This document shows, piece after piece, positions 46,726 through 57,102 of a stretch of 64,000 bases of DNA. Both the position numbers and the translations under genes were made by a program. Every line of letters starts with the position of its first letter. The stretch's first letter is position 1. Origin of the DNA: Edaphochlamys debaryana. Taxonomy: Eukaryota; Chlorophyta; Chlorophyceae; Chlamydomonadales. The notes under the pieces are model-generated. The model searched no databases. It was not told the DNA's origin and saw only the letters and a program-made list of their open reading frames with translations. The stretch spans positions 620,001 to 684,000 of the forward strand of contig JAEHOE010000038.1 in NCBI GenBank assembly GCA_016858145.1, given 5' to 3'.

Positions 46726-47154
46726 TGTTGTGCGCCGACCGTAGAAACGGACGTATTCTGCGAACGTCTACGGTCGTGCGGCCAAGTGCGGCCGAACTCT
46801 GGTCTGACTGTTTCTGCGACACCTGTGCGGGGGTCCGCAACACCCTCCGTCGCTCTGCACTGCTTGGGACCTGCCCCGTGGTTAAGCACCCTGCTGCACT
46901 GTGCTTTCACCACAGCGCCTGGAAGCTGTGGTGCTGTCACCGGTTAGCGTCTGACTGCAGTTACGAGAGCTACAGCTGGCACGCGCCAGCTGTGCGCCTC
47001 GGAATCCCCTGCCGTTACTCCGGAAGCTACTTAGACCCGGCCTCTGGCCGCTAACCGGCATTCGCTCAATGCCACGTCTAAACGGACACGACTCTGGGTT
47101 CTCACTTAGCTCTTACTAGCGTTCTAACAGCTCAAGCACTAGGCTGGTACAACA
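46726..47154 (+). repeat. Left LTR
   Basis: 429 bp from TGTTGTGCGCC to GGTACAACA. It matches the right LTR over its length; the visible difference is one extra T in CTCTTACT near 47113. It should supply the element's promoter. Confidence 0.95.
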
Positions 47155-47156
47155 AG

Positions 47157-47175
47157 TGGCACGCGGGACCTGCCC
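47157..47175 (+). other. Candidate primer-binding site
   Basis: TGGCACGCGGGACC begins two bases after the left LTR, the position and TGG start expected for a tRNA primer site. I could not match it to a particular tRNA. Confidence 0.45.
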
Positions 47176-47197
47176 TCACGTTCGCCGCTGCAGTAAC

Positions 47198-49381
47198 ATG
47201 GCCGCTAACAACGAGAAGACCAACTCGATGGAGGGTAGTCAGCAGGGCGACCACGACTACAGTCTTCTGTCCGGCTCCGTCGACATGGACAGCAAGGGTA
47301 CTCACTGAGCTCGCTCCTGCCTGTGCCGCTTAGCTGCTTAGCTGTTTAGCGTCAGACGCTGCACGTTGCTTGCTCGCTCTCTGCTGCGTTGCTTGCTGCC
47401 GCGGCGTCTCGACTTTAGTCGTTCTGCGTCTGGCCAGTTCCGGCGTCTTCGGTTTCGGTCTGACCGGTTTCGCCGTTACTGCCCTTCCTGTAGAGAACCG
47501 CGACCCCGAGGGCAAGGCCCCGGACGTCGTCGGTAACAATATTGCTGAGACCACTGCCCGGCTCAAGAAGACGGCCGACGACGCGGCTCGCCTGCGCGAC
47601 CCCGCCGTCATTCGGGCTACCCTGGATACCATTCAGTCCGTGCGTCGCCAGTACGGTGACGGCAACGCGACCATTACGGAGTGCTGCAGTGCGGTGGAGT
47701 CTGTGCTGACGGGCATCCTGTTCCAGCTCAACCGTGAGTCGCGATGGACGTCTGGGCTGAATGGCCGGGTTGGCAACCGCCTGGGGTCGCCGCGCCTGTG
47801 CCCAGCGGGCAGGGTCCTGCTGTAGATAACGGGCTGCCAGCTGGGCAGGCCGGACTTGCTGCTGGTGCGGGGGCTGTAGCGGGCAACGTCGCGATAGGCA
47901 ATGGCGGTAACCAGCCGCGTGCGCCTGCTCTGCCTGCTCAGCAGCCCGCACTGCTACCTCAAAATGCGCTTCCGCACCCTGCTGCGCCTCCTGCTATGCC
48001 CGGCGCTCTGGTCGCGCCCGGGCCCTGGGCCGGTTTCATGCCACACATGCCCGCTGGGGCTATGGCGCCCGGTTACATGCCTGTGCCGTGGCCCTGGGGC
48101 CCTCCGTTCGGCATGCCGTATGGCCAGCCCGCTCCTGCTGCGGTGCCTGCGCCTGCCCAGGCCCCTGTCGCGCCTGCTGTGCCTGCGGCTCCTGCTGCCG
48201 CTTCTGTTCCTGCTAACGCTGCCTTCCGTGGCCCAATCCCTGAACGCGCCCCAGAGAACCAGCACGACCCCGAGGGTGGCGCTGCCTCTGGTGCGGCCTG
48301 CAAGGTCTCCACGCCGGTGGGTCGGGTCATTCGGGCTTCGCTGCCAGCGCCTGAGCTGGACCTGCACGGCCTGAAGGGGCCCCGTGTCCCCGCCCGCGTG
48401 CGTGCCTTTATTAGGGACGTAACTGAATATTTCAGCTGCGTTACCGTGGGGGAAACGGACCCTGGGCGGCGCCTGTTCCTGTCCTCTGCACTTAAGGGGA
48501 TCGCCAAGACCTGGCTTGACGATTGGACCGCAGCCCGTGGCAACGAGTCATATACCTCTGATGATATGCTCGATGCCGTTCGTGCGCGGTTTGCCCCCCA
48601 ACTGATGACACGGCAAGAAGAGGCCCGCACTGAGCTGGCACGGCAGTCCTATGCCTGGATTGCTAACCGTGACACTGTAGCCGCTTACCAATCCCGGTTT
48701 AACGCCCTGTGCACTGCCATTCCCAACATGACCGATGAGGAGAAGTGCTTCTGGTTCAAAGCCGGCCTCTCTGCTGAAACTGAGCTTGCCGCATCCTGCG
48801 CCTCCTCCCGGGAGGGCAACCCGTTCACGTCATATGCCGAGCTCTGCTCTCACGCCCTCTCTGAAGAGCGCAAAATGAAAGCTCGAGCTGACGCAATCCG
48901 TGACTCCCGTGCCCGTCTTGCTTCCGTTCGTGCCTGCCGCCCCTCCCGTCCGCAGCTGCCCAAGAAGCCCGACTCCGACGACGGCGACGGCGACGCCCCC
49001 TCCAAGAAGGCCCGGGGTGCCGACGGCTCCGCCATCAAGGCCGCTGCGGCGTTCAAGGGCAAGGGCTCGCCGGGCAACAAGGGCAACAAGCACAAGAGCC
49101 CCGGCGGCCACAAGTCCCACGGCAACGGCAAGAACGGCAACGGCAAGCCCCAGTCCGGTGGTGACGAGGGCGCTGGCCCCTCGCAGCCCCCGGTGGGGCC
49201 CCAGCGCGTGGCCTTCCTGATCCGGAACGCCCGCGCCCGGGGCAAGGACATGGCCGAGCAGATGCGCGCGTTCAACTGCAACCGCCGCACCTACTACGAG
49301 CGCAAGGGCTCGGGCCAGTGCCTCAACTGCGGTGCCTCCGACCACCGGGTCGCTGAGTGCCCCAGCAAGCCCGACAACTGA
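47198..49381 (+). CDS. Retrotransposon gag, three exons
   Basis: Exons 47198-47297, 47494-47733 and 47880-49381 join in phase (introns GTACTC...CTGTAG and GTGAGT...CTGTAG) to give about 613 aa. Without splicing, the first exon stops after 36 codons and the second part and main body are in different frames. The first ~250 residues are Pro/Ala-rich. The capsid-like core follows (ARVRAFIRDVTEYF, AKTWLDDWTAARG, AYQSRFNALCTAIPNMTDEEKCFWF). The C-terminus is basic with a CCHC zinc knuckle (CLNCGASDHRVAEC) for RNA binding. An unspliced alternative is a shorter gag from the Met at 47744. It ends in TGA; the pol frame continues directly beyond it. Confidence 0.8.
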
Positions 49382-52300
49382 GGGCCTGCCCAGGCGTGTG
49401 CTGTAGGGGTTAGCCCACCTGGGTGCAAGGATAGGCCGCCTGTGGCCAAATGCGGTGCCGTTCACCTAGCGCATTCCGCACTGACTTCGGACAATCATGA
49501 CGCTTCTGACACTAAAGCATCTGGCATGGTGTGGCGTGCGTGTCGTGCGGTGACTGGTTCTGTGCTGAAGGAAGTGGAGCGCAAAATTAAGCGCAAGTTT
49601 TCGTATGACTTGTCCGCTATGCGTGCTGGCTTCTCTGCTACGTGTAACGTAGAGTGGCCTCGTTCTGCTTCTTTGGCCTCTTCGCGTCTTGGTGGTCACA
49701 CCGTCTGGTTTACCCCTATCTCACTTGGTCAGCTGAAGGAGGGTCTCCGTGTCTTCAACTCGTGGCGTGCTGCTCGTCCTTTGACTTGCCTCGCCGTCCT
49801 GGTGCCCTCCTACATCGCCGCTCAAGCCAAGTCCGCTTCACTCTTCAACGGTATGGAGCGGGTTATGCGCTTTAAGGCGGGGTCTCAGCTGTTCAATGGG
49901 ATTACCCTAGAGGGTCGTGTTGCGCGCCTGCCTGCCATCACGTCCTCTGCTGAGGTCTGGTACGCAGCCCCTGCTGATGGTGTTGCTGCGCCCTGTACTG
50001 CTAAGCCCCATGTGTCCTGTTTGCGAGCCAATGCCGCTTCCACAGACTCTGGGCTTCCTGTCATCGAGGTCCGTGCTGGCCGTGTGCTGACCACCGCTTT
50101 GGTCGACACTGGCGCTAGCCATGACTTCATTTCTTACGCTTTGGCGAAGCGTCTGGGCCTGCACATCGATCCTTCGTACCAGCAAAAGGTTACGTTGGCT
50201 GATGGTGGCACTCAAGCCATCATGGGCCGTGTATCGCTGCGCCTGGCCCTTGGGTCCCTGCACCTAACCGTTCGCCCCTTCGTGCTCTCAGGACTGCTGG
50301 ACCCTGTCTCCTACGTCCTGGGTGCATCGACCATGCGTTCTCTCTTCGCTGAGGTATGCATGGGGGACGGCTGCTTGCGCCTGCGCAAGGGCACTGCTTG
50401 GTGCCGCGTCCCCTTCCTGCCTGACCTCTCTGCCGGGGGGGAGGAAGCCGATGCATCTGAGCCTGATGCTGATGCACCTAGTCTGAACCTAGCCCTGGCT
50501 GCTATGCGTGCTGGTGCCGAGCCGCGACGCATAGGCAGAAAGGAGGCTACTAGGGCCATCCGCAAGGGTGCGCATGGCATTCTGTTATGCCCTCGTGTAC
50601 CTGTTAACGCTGGTGCCTCTGTTGCCACCTCCCCAGAGCCTGCCGTTCAGGCTGTGCTTGATGAATACCAAGAGGTGTTTGCTGAGATTATTGACACCCC
50701 TCCCTGGCGCCCTGTGTCGCATACAATTGAGCTGGAACCTGGTACTCGACCAATTGCCCGCCGTCAATACCGGCTCAGTCCTCTGGAGCAAGAAGAAGTC
50801 AAGCGTCAAGTCACCGACCTTCTGGCTAAGGGCATGATTCGTCCGTCGACGTCACCCTGGAGCGCCCCCATCCTCTTTGTTGGCAAGAAGGACGGTGCTC
50901 TCAGGTGTGAATGCTCCTTTAGCGGTGCAGCTTGCTACGTGTTGCCCCTGCTAACGGCCTCACGTGCTTCTCTCTTATCCAGAATGTGTATTGACTATCG
51001 AGGTGTGCGGTGGGGTTATCTGTTGCCTGCCCGCCTCCTCGTTTTGCCCTCCTTTAGTTTACCTCTGTCAGTCAGCGCCCCTCTAGCTCGGCCCGCGTTT
51101 AGGCTTAGGTTTAGGTCAAACACATGCGTACTAGCTTAGAGCGCTGACCCCCTTCCCGGGTTCCTCTGACGTGTGTAGGCCTCAACGCCAAAACCGTCAA
51201 GAACCGGTACCCACTGCCGCGCGTCGATGATCTGCTCGACAAGCTGCGTGGCGCTAAATACTTTATCTCTCTGGACCTCCAGCAGGTGGGATTTGGGCTG
51301 GTTTGCAGCTGTGCACGGCTGGTGCCTGCAACCGGTTCCGTTCCTCCCTGCATGGGTATAACCAGATCCGGATTCACGAATCCGATATCCCTAAAACAGC
51401 TTTCAGCACTCCGTTTGGGCATTTCGAGTATACCGTGCTACCCTTTGGGCTAGTCAACGCCCCTAGCACGTTCCAGTCAGCGCTCGGAGAGATATTTTCT
51501 CCCTGCATTTCTGCGGGCTTTATGACCCTCTACCTGGAGTGAGTGCGTGTGTGCTGTAGAACGCCGGCTTGATCCCCGTCCCTTGCTGCGCCTGATCAGC
51601 GCCTCACACACAACGCCCTCCCCTCTTTTAATTTCCCTTCGGCCTCCTGCCCTCAGTGACGGTCTGGTCTACAGCAAGACGCTTGAAGAACACCTGGTTC
51701 ATTTACGTCAAGTGCTGCAGATCATGCGTGACCAAAAGCTTTACGCGAAAGCGTCAAAGTGTCATTGGGCTGAGCCGCAAGTGGAGTATCTGGGAGTCTC
51801 TGCTGATGGTGTACGTATGGACCCCAAGAAGGTTTCTGCCGTACGTGACTGGCCCACGCCAACCAACCTGCAAGAGCTGCGTTCATTTTTGGGCCTGACC
51901 AATTATTTTCGCAAATTTGTAGAGCGCTACAGCAACCTGGCTGCACCTCTAACCAACCTCACGCGTGCAGGCGCTTTCACCTCTCCGGCTTCCTGGACCC
52001 CTGAGTGTCAAGCCGCCTTTGAGGCTATCAAGCGCGCCATTGCAGAGGATGTGGTGTTGGCGTTTCCAGACCCACAGCTGCCCTACCGCATCGAAATTGT
52101 GACGGACGCGTCCAACCACGGTATGGGTGCTGTGATTTTACAAGGTGGGCGTCCGATTGCCTTCACCAGTAAGAAATTCAGCCCCGCTGAACGCAACTAC
52201 ACGACTGGCGAGCAGGAGCTCTTAGCCGTGTTGATTGCGCTCCGCGAGTGGCGCTGTTACGTCGAGGGAGCTGAATTTGTTGTGAAAACTGATCACGCTC

Positions 52301-54231
52301 CCAACACCTATCTGCAGGGTGTGCCGACCCTCAACCGCCGCCAAGCCCGCTGGATGGAATATTTGGCACGGTTCAACTTCCATTGGGAGTACCTGAAAGG
52401 GTCGCTCAACGTGGCTGATGCGTTGAGCCGGCACCCGTTGCTTAAGGTGGCACGGCTGGCTTGCATCACGCTGATGGGTGTGGCCTTTGCTCAGGTGCTT
52501 ACTCGACGGCAGGCAGCGCGCCGCCCTGGTGGCGTGTCACCACAGCAGGTTGGTTCTGCGCCTGCGGGGAGTACCTCTCCCTCAGCGCAGGACGCTGCTA
52601 TGCTGCCTGACCCTGCGTCCCCTGTCCCAGACGTTGGCCTGAGTTTGAACCCACGGGCTCCTGGCGACAGCCCTGATGCTGCTACGCCTATGGACCTGGA
52701 CGGTCTGCCTGAAGCAACACCGGGCATGCCGCCTGAGGCCTCTGCTCCGAGTGATCTGGTTGCTCGCATACGCGAAACCTATGCTTTGGACCCCTGGTTC
52801 AAAATCTCTGCCAACACCAGTAAGCTCCAGTCTGCAAACGGCTTATGGTTCACTGCTGACGAACCTGGGCAACCACCCCTGATTGTCGTGCCTGCTTATG
52901 CTGAATTACGCCGGCAGATTATCTCTCGTTACCATGCTGGGCCCGTGGGTGGTCACCCTGGTGGCAAACGCACCCTGGCTCTGGTCCGCTCACATTTCTG
53001 GTGGAGCTCCATGGCGAGTGATGTTGAGAGCTACGTCGCTTCCTGCGACTCCTGTCAATTCAACAAGTCCCTGTCTGGTAAGGGCCACGGGCTGCTGCAA
53101 CCCTTGCCCATACCTAGCATGCCTTGGGAGTCCGTTTCCATGGACTTCGTGTGCGCACTGCCCAAGACTGAAAGGGGGTGGGACACGGTACTTGTCTTCG
53201 TTGACAGGCTGACTAAAATGGTGCATCTGGCCCCAACCACGTCTAAATGTACAGCACCTGAAGCTGCGCAGTTATTCTGGGACAACGTGGTACGCCTGCA
53301 CGGTATGCCCGCTAACGTAGTTGGTGACCGTGACTCACTGTGGCGTAGCCATTTCTGGCGAGAGCTCTGTCGCTTGAGTGATCTGCGGGTTCAGCTGTCG
53401 ACCTCTTATCATCCCCAGTCGGATGGGCAGACTGAGCGCGTAAATCGTGTTCTTGGAGAAACCCTAAGAAACTTCGCCTCCCGTGCGCAGACCTCTTGGG
53501 ATTCTTTCCTCACCGCTGCAGAGTTCGCCATCAACAACGCTGTTAACCGTTCTACTGGTCGTTCTCCGTTCTACCTCAATTATGGCTTTAATCCTGCGCT
53601 ACCTGTGTGGCGCGAGATCGAGTCTGTCGTCCCGGCATCTAAACAGTTCATCGCCGACTTTGCTACACGCATTAAGGACGCCAGGACTTGCATCGAGGCT
53701 GCTCAACAACGTGCCGCCGCCTACTACAACAAGTCTAAGAGGCCTGTGACCTTTGCGCCTGGGCAAATGGTTTTGCTGAGCACGACTAACCTCCGTTCTT
53801 TGGCCACAGGACCGCGCAAACTGTTGCCGCGCTTCATTGGTCCTTTCCGTGTTAAAGAGATGGTGGGTGAAGCTGCTGTGCGGTTGGAGCTGCCTTCCCA
53901 CATGCGCATTCATCCCACGTTTCACGTCTCCCTGGTTAAGCCCTACTGTGCTGCCCCTGACGTCACTGCTACCGAGCCTGGCCCCATCGCATGGCTTGAA
54001 GATGGAGAGCCTATGTTCACTGTGGAACGTATCCTGGACTACCGTGAACGGCTGGTGCATGGTAAAAGTAAACGCAAGCGTACCGTACGTGAGTACCTTG
54101 TGCAGTGGGCTGGTTACTCCTCTGAGAACAACACCTGGGAGCCTGCCTCTAACTTTACCCCTGACCTCAAGCCTGCGCTTGATGAGGCTAGGGCCCGCTG
54201 GAAAGCCCGACAGGTTTCCCGTGCTGGTTAA
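49382..54231 (+). CDS. Retrotransposon pol: protease, RT, RNase H, integrase, chromodomain
   Basis: Same frame as gag, open after the gag TGA; first in-frame ATG is at 49526. Exons: to 50904, 50983-51002 (20 bases), 51179-51285, 51354-51538, 51657-54231. Aspartic protease: VDTGASHDF (near 50104). Reverse transcriptase: [62 protein letters not shown], then YLDD split by the last intron. RNase [29 protein letters not shown]. Integrase: zinc-binding HHCC ([15 protein letters not shown]), then Asp in MDFV, Asp in VGDRDS and Glu in SDGQTERVN. Chromodomain: [18 protein letters not shown], which usually guides insertion to marked chromatin. Three introns have GT-AG ends; the one at 51286-51353 ends CAT instead of CAG. 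Confidence 0.88.
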
Positions 54232-54263
54232 CTGCCAGTGAGGCTACGAGGACGCAGCCTCCT

Positions 54264-54277
54264 AGAGGGGGAACACT
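54264..54277 (+). other. Candidate polypurine tract
   Basis: AGAGGGGGAACAC-type purine-rich stretch immediately before the right LTR, where plus-strand DNA synthesis would be primed. Confidence 0.65.
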
Positions 54278-54705
54278 TGTTGTGCGCCGACCGTAGAAAC
54301 GGACGTATTCTGCGAACGTCTACGGTCGTGCGGCCAAGTGCGGCCGAACTCTGGTCTGACTGTTTCTGCGACACCTGTGCGGGGGTCCGCAACACCCTCC
54401 GTCGCTCTGCACTGCTTGGGACCTGCCCCGTGGTTAAGCACCCTGCTGCACTGTGCTTTCACCACAGCGCCTGGAAGCTGTGGTGCTGTCACCGGTTAGC
54501 GTCTGACTGCAGTTACGAGAGCTACAGCTGGCACGCGCCAGCTGTGCGCCTCGGAATCCCCTGCCGTTACTCCGGAAGCTACTTAGACCCGGCCTCTGGC
54601 CGCTAACCGGCATTCGCTCAATGCCACGTCTAAACGGACACGACTCTGGGTTCTCACTTAGCTCTACTAGCGTTCTAACAGCTCAAGCACTAGGCTGGTA
54701 CAACA
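54278..54705 (+). repeat. Right LTR
   Basis: 428 bp, same sequence as the left LTR apart from one missing base. It should provide the transcript end. Confidence 0.95.
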
Positions 54706-54710
54706 TGACG
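54706..54710 (+). repeat. Target-site duplication, right
   Basis: TGACG, matching 46721-46725. Confidence 0.93.
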
Positions 54711-55567
54711 TGGCGATGCCCCGCGGCACAGGACACGCGGGCAAGGGACACGTGCAGGCCGGCTCGGGCCCAGCGCGGGACCGGACCTGGGGGTTGTACT
54801 TGGCGGGGAGCTCGGGTGCCAAAGCGCACGGCCGATTCTGGGTGGAGTGTGGGGCTTGCCTGGTGAGAAGCGCGCTGGCTTTGGGCGGTCCTGGGTGGCG
54901 TGGGCACTCGCTGGTACCGGGGGGAGCGTGAGTGCGGTTCCTCATGGATGGGTTTCAGGGCCAGCAGGGGTCAGGCCAAGCCCCGCACCTGCAGCCACAC
55001 CGCCGCTGACCTCCGCGCTGCCCGCTGCCCCCCACCCAGCTTCAGCAAGCTGTGCCGCCCCTGGGCTAGCAAGCCCGGACCCGTCACGGGTCCGGCGGCA
55101 TCGGAACCTATGAGGCCATTGGACCGGCCGACTTCAGCCCGCAGGCTCTTGCCCTGCGCTTCCGGTCTCTTCCAAGCCCAAGCCCAAGCCCAAGCTCAAG
55201 CCCAAGGCAAGCATCGACGTCCCTCCCGCTTGCTGCCTCGGTGCGTGAGGAAGGGAGGCGCTGCCGAGCTTCGCCAATTCGCTAGCTGTTTGCTCAGATT
55301 GCCTGCTGATGGCTGTCTTGCTCCTTTTGCCAGGTCGACCCAAGTACGCCTGTCCTGCTACCGACTGGCCCGTGCTCTGCGGCCGACTGGCCCGAGCCGT
55401 TGGCTCGCCAGCTGTTTACTGTGTCCTGCCCCAGCCCGCCTTCCACTCCCCTGCCCCTCCCCGCTGTCGACAGCCTACAGCCGCATGCCATCAAGGCACA
55501 CGTGCTTAGTCAGCACCCTGCTGCCCTTCCTTTCCCCTTTTGTGTCCACAGGTCGCCGAGGGGGGAC
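54711..55567. other. Region between retrotransposon and BTB copy D
   Basis: No gene recognised. It contains a short AAGCCC hexamer repeat (about 55172-55206). Just before the ATG at 55568 there is a possible 3' splice site (TTTTGTGTCCACAG), suggesting a 5' UTR intron in this family. Confidence 0.4.
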
Positions 55568-57102
55568 ATGGTCATAACCTGCCGCACGCTGCGGCTTTGG
55601 CAGGACCCCCGGCAGAAACCGTATGGCCTGGTGGTCCGCCCCCGACCCGGCGGCGGCCCCGACCAGGTGCTGGTCTTCACGGAGAAGGCAGGCATCCACG
55701 AGCTGGAGAGGGAACGGGGCGGAGGCGGGGGCTACACGCTGCGGCCGCTTGTCGTGTCGAGCAAAGTTTGGCGAGGGCCGGTCTACGACTCTGTGACAGA
55801 CGCTGTTTACGCCATGGACTCTTACACCATCGTCAGAATCGGCGCCAGCAACCGGGTCAGCATCATGGCTGGGGTTGGGGAACACTCTGGCCAAGCCAAG
55901 GACGGCGTGGGCGGCACGCTTTCGGTTGCTCTACCACCTCGCCGCCGATGGCAAGGGCGGCGTGTGGGCGGTGGACAACACATGCATGCGGCGCCTGGAC
56001 GTCCGCAGCGGGGCCGTGACCACGCTGGAAGGGGCGGAGCTGCCGACGAGATGGTGGTGGAGCCTGACCCCAGGCCCTTCCGCCGCCGTAATGCTCAGGG
56101 CGGCGTCTGGTAGGGCCGTGTGCACGGTGCGCACTGAGGGCAGCAACGGGGGCCGGGTTGAGCTGGTGGCGGGGGACTGGGAGGAGGAGGGCGCTGCTGA
56201 CGGCAGCGGCACGGCGGCCCGGTTCTCCGCCATCAGGGCCCTCCTGCCGGTGTCGGGCGGCCGCCTGCTGATCGCCGACGGCCCCGACCTCCGCTGCATG
56301 GACGCTGGCGGCGCCGTCACCACCCTGCTGCGGGGCTGCTTCCCCAGCAATGGTGTGCGGCAGATGGCGCTCCTGCCCAGCGGAGAGCTGGGGGCGGTCA
56401 CAGAGTCGGGCGACTTGGTGCTGATCAGCGGCGGAGACTTCACCCCGTCAGCGCCGAGGCAGCCACAGCCCCCAGCGGCGTCCACCGAACGCCTTCTGAG
56501 CCTGCTCGCGCTGCCAGCAGAGGAGGTGGAGGGCGCTGGCGGCAGCGGCGGCGGCATCCCAGCCGCCGCTTTGGGCACCGTCACGGTGGAGTGTGACGGT
56601 GCGGGTGGGGGACCGGGCGTTCCCTGTTCAGCGCTCCGTCCTGACGGCCGGCTTGGAGTACTTCGCCCGGCTGCTGGCCCCCGGCGGAGGCTTCGCCGAG
56701 AGCGGTGCGGCGGAGGTGACCCTGCCTGACGCTGACCCCGCCGCCTTCGCCCACCTGCTGTCGTACATGTACGGCACAGCCATGGGGTATCCCGGCTTCG
56801 CCCCGGTCGTACTGGAGGAGCCGCCAGAGCTGCTGCGCCCCACCGCGGCGCTGGCGGGGCGGCTGCTGATGGGCGGTGCGGTGGCGGCGCTGGCGGAGCG
56901 GCTGGCGGCGGCCGCCACGCCCGCCAGCGTGCTGTCCGACCTGGCGTGGGCGGACGCTCACGGCATGACGGACCTGGCGGAGCGGCTGAGGGCCTTTGCG
57001 CTCGCCCACCGAAAGCAGGTGAAGCCGGGCGATCTGGAGCAGCTGGCGGAGGCTTTCCCCATGCAGGCGACACAGCTGCTGAAGGCGCTGTGGCTTGGCT
57101 AG
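55568..57102 (+). pseudogene. Beta-propeller/BTB gene, copy D (two frameshifts)
   Basis: The N-terminus is divergent (MVITCRTLRLWQDP) but followed by the family signature LVVRPRPGGGPDQVLVF. Near 55915-55925, within DGVGG, the frame shifts. The propeller then continues in the new frame (GGVWAVDNTCMRRLD, GGRLLIADGPDLRCMD, LISGGDFTPSAP). At about 56578-56605 a local duplication of GT(C/G)ACGGTG before the BTB domain shifts it again. The BTB domain (VTVRVGDRAFPVQRSVLTAG, AHLLSYMYGTAMGYPG) and C-terminal helices are intact to the stop at 57102, with a variant ending (HRKQVKPGDLEQLAEAF). Since each half is well conserved, decay is recent, or one or both shifts are assembly errors. Confidence 0.75.

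Larger units (their letters stand above)
46726..54705 (+). mobile_element. Ty3/Gypsy chromodomain LTR retrotransposon, intron-bearing
   Basis: Complete 7,980-bp element: two LTRs (46726-47154 and 54278-54705) starting TGTTG and ending CAACA, flanked by the duplication TGACG. Inside are gag with a zinc knuckle, then protease, reverse transcriptase, RNase H, integrase and a C-terminal chromodomain. This order is diagnostic for Gypsy chromoviruses. The LTRs look identical except for one base of length, so insertion is recent. Coding parts connect only if six introns are removed (two in gag, four in pol). The third pol intron would end in AT rather than AG, so this copy may be defective. The element belongs to the alga's own transposons. 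Confidence 0.95.

Noticed and set aside
46725..47054. Cys-rich open frame in the LTRs (also 54238-54606)
   Set aside because: Lies entirely within the LTR, appears twice only because the LTR does, and has no domain.
51286..51308. A 23-base intron using the AG at 51307-51308 to keep the RT frame open
   Set aside because: Far too short for a spliceosomal intron, and it would insert 15 residues into the conserved RT palm motif.
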